This document shows positions 7,089 to 8,794 of a stretch of DNA of 8,794 nucleotides, in pieces. The stretch is from an uncultured Oscillospiraceae bacterium (GTDB lineage: Bacteria > Bacillota > Clostridia > Oscillospirales > Oscillospiraceae). The position numbers and the translations under genes were made by a program. Location: assembly GCA_905234005.1 (NCBI GenBank), contig CAJOFW010000045.1, forward strand, positions 5,814 to 14,607, in the 5' to 3' direction. Each line of letters opens with the position of its first letter. Position 1 is the first letter of the stretch. The notes under the pieces are model-generated. The model saw only the letters and a program-made list of their open reading frames with translations, was not told the DNA's origin and made no database searches.

Positions 7089-8015
7089 CTACACCCTCTC
7101 CGCGATCCTGAGCCGGGCGCTGCGTGCCCGGGGGTTTTTGTTTATCTCTTCCTGTCCCGGTACGACCGGCTTTCCGACGCTGCGGAGCGTCTGCACAAAG
7201 CCGCAGGTACACACGGGAAAATCTCTCGGGCAGGTACAGCCCGCCTCCCGCCGCCGGATCGCCTCCTTCACGATGCGATCCTCCAGGGAGTGGAAGCTGA
7301 TGACGGCGAGCCGGCCGCCGGGCCGGAGTCTGTCCGCCGCCTGCTCCAGCATGCGTTCGAGCGAGCCAAGCTCGTCGTTGACCGCGATGCGCAGCGCCTG
7401 AAAGCACCGCTTCGCCGGATGCTGCTTCTCCCGCAGCGCCGCCGCCGGCATGGCCCCGCGTATGATCTCCACAAGCTCGCCGGTCGTCTCGACCGGCTTT
7501 TCAAGCCGCCTTCCGGCGATGGCCGACGCGACGCGGCCGGCATAGCGTTCCTCGCCGTAGAGACGGAAGAGTTCACGCAGCTCCGCCTCGCTCCAATCGT
7601 TCACGATCTGCCGGGCGGTCAGCGGCGCGGTCTCATCCATGCGCATATCGAGCGGCGCGTCCCGCATATAGGAGAAGCCCCGCGACGCGTCGTCAAGCTG
7701 CGGCGAGGACACGCCGAGATCAAACAGCATGCCGTCCGCCAGCTCAACGCCCACGCCGTCGAGCAGCGCGCCGAGGTCGGCGAAATTGCCCTTGACCAGC
7801 GTGACCCGGTCGCCGAAGCGGCCAAGGCGATCACCGGCAAACGCCAGCGCCCGGTCGTCCCGGTCGACGCCGATGAGCCGGCCCGTCGTGAGACGGGAGG
7901 CGATGGCCTCCGAGTGGCCGCCGAGACCCAGCGTGCCGTCGACGTATATGCCGTCGGGCCGGATGTTCAGCGCCTGTACGGATTCGTCCAGCAATACGCT
8001 GATATGCTCCATCAC
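7089..8015 (-). CDS. rsmH: RsmH (MraW), 16S rRNA (cytosine-1402-N4)-methyltransferase
   Basis: RsmH methylates N4 of C1402 in 16S rRNA using S-adenosylmethionine, tuning the ribosomal P site. The 308-residue protein matches the usual length of about 310. Visible family blocks are EHISVLLDESV (3-13), the SAM loop DGTLGLGGHS (26-35), FDLGVSSPQLDDASRGFSY (98-116), DMRMD (123-127), HPAKRCFQALRIAVNDEL (199-216) and AVISFHSLEDRIVK (237-250). A C-terminal cluster, CTCPRDFPVCTCG (Cys260, 262, 269, 271), is a pattern I associate with Firmicutes homologues and may bind metal. The start is ambiguous: GTG at 8013-8015 overlaps the mraZ stop by 4 nt and sits about 10 nt from GGAGG (8026-8030), while the adjacent ATG at 8010-8012 makes a TGATG junction but has a 13-nt spacer. 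I chose the GTG on spacing; the proteins differ by one residue. Confidence 0.97.
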   Translation of the reverse strand: MMEHISVLLDESVQALNIRPDGIYVDGTLGLGGHSEAIASRLTTGRLIGVDRDDRALAFAGDRLGRFGDRVTLVKGNFADLGALLDGVGVELADGMLFDLGVSSPQLDDASRGFSYMRDAPLDMRMDETAPLTARQIVNDWSEAELRELFRLYGEERYAGRVASAIAGRRLEKPVETTGELVEIIRGAMPAAALREKQHPAKRCFQALRIAVNDELGSLERMLEQAADRLRPGGRLAVISFHSLEDRIVKEAIRRREAGCTCPRDFPVCTCGFVQTLRSVGKPVVPGQEEINKNPRARSARLRIAERV

Positions 8016-8443
8016 AGCTCAAGCTCCTCCAGCGCCGCCATGATGTTTTCGGGCGACGCCTCAAAGTCACGCAGCTCGTCCCACTCCTCACTGGCCCACA
8101 GCTCCGCGTGGTCGTTCACGCCGAGGACTGTGACGTTCTTTACGAGGTGCGCGTGCTCACGCAGCTTCTGCGGAATCAGGATGCGGCCCTGCGCGTCCGG
8201 CTCACACCTGGCCGCGAACGCGAACAGAACACGCGTTTTCCGCTTCTGTACGGTCGGGAGCTGGGCGGCTTTTTCGGAAAACACCCGCCAGCTCTCGGCG
8301 CTGTATACGTACAGACAGGTGTCCGCGGAGATGGTGACGTAGAATTCGGGGCCAAGCTCCTCCCTCAGCCTCGCGGGTATGAACAGGCGGCCCTTTGCGT
8401 CCAGCGTGTGTTGGTACTCGCCTTCACATCCTTCCCGTTTCAT
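8012..8443 (-). CDS. mraZ: MraZ, transcriptional regulator of the dcw operon
   Basis: MraZ is a DNA-binding protein of the AbrB-like fold that forms a ring-shaped oligomer and, where studied, represses its own dcw operon. From the ATG at 8441-8443 the protein has 143 residues, the usual family length. It shows both repeats of the fold: GEYQHTLDAKGRLFIPARLR (8-27) and CEPDAQGRILIPQKLR (80-95), each with the DxxGR signature. The start is uncertain. The ATG fits homologue N-termini but has no Shine-Dalgarno directly upstream and lies in the loop of a predicted hairpin. In-frame alternatives are TTG 8459-8461, with GGGGAG (8472-8477) 10 nt upstream, GTG 8456-8458, and GTG 8477-8479, which would sit about 2 nt from the predicted transcript start. 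The stop overlaps the rsmH start, implying coupled translation. Confidence 0.93.
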   Translation of the reverse strand: MKREGCEGEYQHTLDAKGRLFIPARLREELGPEFYVTISADTCLYVYSAESWRVFSEKAAQLPTVQKRKTRVLFAFAARCEPDAQGRILIPQKLREHAHLVKNVTVLGVNDHAELWASEEWDELRDFEASPENIMAALEELEL

Positions 8444-8455
8444 GGGAAGGATGTG
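8425..8455 (-). promoter_or_regulatory. Perfect 12-bp hairpin enclosing the likely mraZ ATG
   Basis: On the minus (mRNA) strand, CACATCCTTCCC at 8455-8444 pairs perfectly with GGGAAGGATGTG at 8436-8425 across a 7-nt loop, ATGAAAC. The loop's first three bases are the ATG at 8443-8441. In RNA this stem would compete with 30S loading at the ATG, or lie just downstream of the alternative TTG/GTG starts. It could instead be a protein-binding dyad at DNA level. The symmetry is seen directly; a regulatory role is inference. Confidence 0.6.
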
Positions 8456-8478
8456 CACCAATTCACCACTTCTCCCCA
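8456..8478 (-). promoter_or_regulatory. Candidate MraZ operator: TGGKG direct repeats in the mraZ leader
   Basis: Reading the minus strand, TGGGG (8478-8474), TGGTG (8468-8464) and TGGTG (8460-8456) lie just downstream of the predicted transcription start. The first two are separated by 5 nt, giving the 10-bp period reported for the TGGGN repeats that E. coli MraZ binds. The third is 2 bp out of phase. The position between the -10 box and the gene suits autorepression. Two of the three repeats deviate from TGGG, so this is a candidate only. The first repeat also overlaps the GGGGAG ribosome-binding sequence. Confidence 0.4.
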
Positions 8479-8487
8479 CCTGAAGCC

Positions 8488-8516
8488 ATTATACTGGCAC
8501 CGCATTGAAATTGCAA
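8488..8516 (-). promoter_or_regulatory. Sigma-A type promoter of the mraZ-led dcw operon
   Basis: The minus strand shows a -35 box TTGCAA (8516-8511) and a perfect -10 box TATAAT (8493-8488) separated by 17 bp, a near-consensus vegetative promoter. Transcription would begin around 8481 (an A), giving a leader of about 20 nt to the TTG or 38 nt to the ATG of mraZ. No other convincing promoter is seen inside the cluster, so this probably drives the whole gene set through murG, with gene overlaps and short gaps supporting one transcript. Confidence 0.8.
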
Positions 8517-8607
8517 GACCCTTTCCCGCAAAATCCGCGATTACGGACAACGAATTTTTTGCCATAGTTTTACGTCGGAGAGCAGACCACAAGATGTAGT
8601 GGAAACG

Positions 8608-8650
8608 AAACAGACACGGTGTGAAGCAGCTTCACACCGTGTCTGTTTTT
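8608..8650. terminator. Strong palindromic rho-independent terminator, possibly bidirectional
   Basis: Arms 8608-8627 and 8629-8648 are perfect reverse complements over 20 bp around a single central base (8628); in RNA the apex would open to a loop of 3-5 nt. On the plus strand the stem runs into TTTTT (8646-8650); on the minus strand it runs into TTTCGTTT. It lies 58 nt past the stop of the upstream minus-strand gene, so its likely task is to end that transcript before the mraZ promoter. No plus-strand gene that would need it is visible in the window. Confidence 0.85.
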
Positions 8651-8668
8651 CGCGATAAACGCGGAAAT

Positions 8669-8699
8669 ATATAATTTGTACGGAATAATATAATGTGTA
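8669..8699. repeat. AT-rich 12-bp direct repeat pair between terminator and upstream gene
   Basis: The stretch 8665-8706 is strongly AT-rich. It holds two 12-bp copies on the plus strand, atataatttgta (8669-8680) and atataatgtgta (8688-8699), differing at one base and spaced 19 bp start to start. Both contain TATAAT, but neither has a fitting -35 box, so I do not call a promoter. The rest of the gap from 8517 to 8607 shows no gene or clear signal. Confidence 0.4.
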
Positions 8700-8706
8700 T
8701 TGTGTA

Positions 8707-8794
8707 TCACGTATCCCCGGAGCCGCCCTGCCGCTGACGCTGGCCGGTGGCGGCGCTGAACCGTGTCCGGGACTGGCGGATGATGCCGAGCGCC
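8707..8794 (-). CDS. C-terminal end of an unidentified protein (cut by window edge)
   Basis: On the minus strand a reading frame enters from the right edge and ends at TGA 8707-8709. The 28 visible residues begin ALGIIRQSRTRFSAATG and finish in a Gln/Arg/Gly-rich tail ending GSGDT. About 25 of 28 codons end in G or C, higher than the competing plus-strand frame over the same bases. Base composition drops sharply to AT-rich directly after the stop, and a terminator follows 58 nt later, as expected for a real gene end. I do not recognise the family from this fragment; the basic, low-complexity tail suggests a disordered C-terminus. It is separated from mraZ by the terminator, so it is probably not part of the dcw operon. 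Confidence 0.5.
   Translation of the reverse strand, partial: ALGIIRQSRTRFSAATGQRQRQGGSGDT

Noticed and set aside
8665..8699. TATAAT sequences suggesting a plus-strand promoter
   Set aside because: No -35 box at proper spacing, and the downstream plus-strand frame has no Shine-Dalgarno and poorer codon bias than the minus-strand frame.
1..8794. A hidden mobile element, CRISPR array, toxin-antitoxin pair or novel defence system
   Set aside because: The minus strand from 1 to about 8480 is filled by recognised dcw genes with short gaps, and I saw no terminal repeats, transposase, integrase or spaced repeat array.

Overview
The window is a nearly complete division and cell wall (dcw) gene cluster, all on the minus strand. 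Read in the direction of transcription (right to left) it holds mraZ, rsmH (mraW), ftsL, a PASTA-domain class B penicillin-binding protein (ftsI/spoVD type), murE, mraY, ftsW and the first 71 codons of murG. The mraZ promoter lies in the window. A partial unrelated minus-strand gene ends near the right edge and is followed by a strong palindromic terminator.

The organism looks like a high-GC member of the Firmicutes, most likely a clostridial (Oscillospirales-like) gut-type anaerobe. This is inferred from gene order, C-terminal PASTA domains on the transpeptidase, strong GGAGG-type Shine-Dalgarno sites, a sigma-A type promoter and the sequence style of MurG (GGTAGHINP) and RsmH (CxC...CxC tail). 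MurE carries DNPRTEEP, which predicts meso-diaminopimelate in the peptidoglycan. The taxonomic call is an inference; no marker RNA is present.

Layout: 1-213 murG (cut by the edge); 237-1424 ftsW; 1425-1535 an AT-rich spacer with short tandem repeats; 1536-2555 mraY, overlapping murE by 4 nt; 2552-4006 murE; 4007-4103 a spacer built of about five ~20-bp repeats, each carrying the murE ribosome-binding-site region or a decayed copy; 4104-6452 transpeptidase; 6511-7086 ftsL; 7089-8015 rsmH; 8012-8443 mraZ (start uncertain); 8444-8516 leader and promoter, with a 12-bp hairpin around the likely mraZ ATG and TGGKG repeats that may be a MraZ operator; 8608-8650 terminator; 8707-8794 end of an upstream gene.

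Together the genes make and use lipid-linked peptidoglycan precursor at the septum. MurE adds the third stem residue, MraY makes lipid I, MurG makes lipid II, the SEDS polymerase FtsW polymerises glycan, and the class B transpeptidase crosslinks it. FtsL anchors the septal complex, while MraZ and RsmH head the operon as regulator and 16S rRNA methyltransferase. murF and murD, usually found in this cluster, are absent. There is no evidence of a mobile element, CRISPR array, RNA gene or novel multi-gene system. The points of interest are regulatory and structural: the mraZ leader, the repeat-built spacers and insertions in the transpeptidase.
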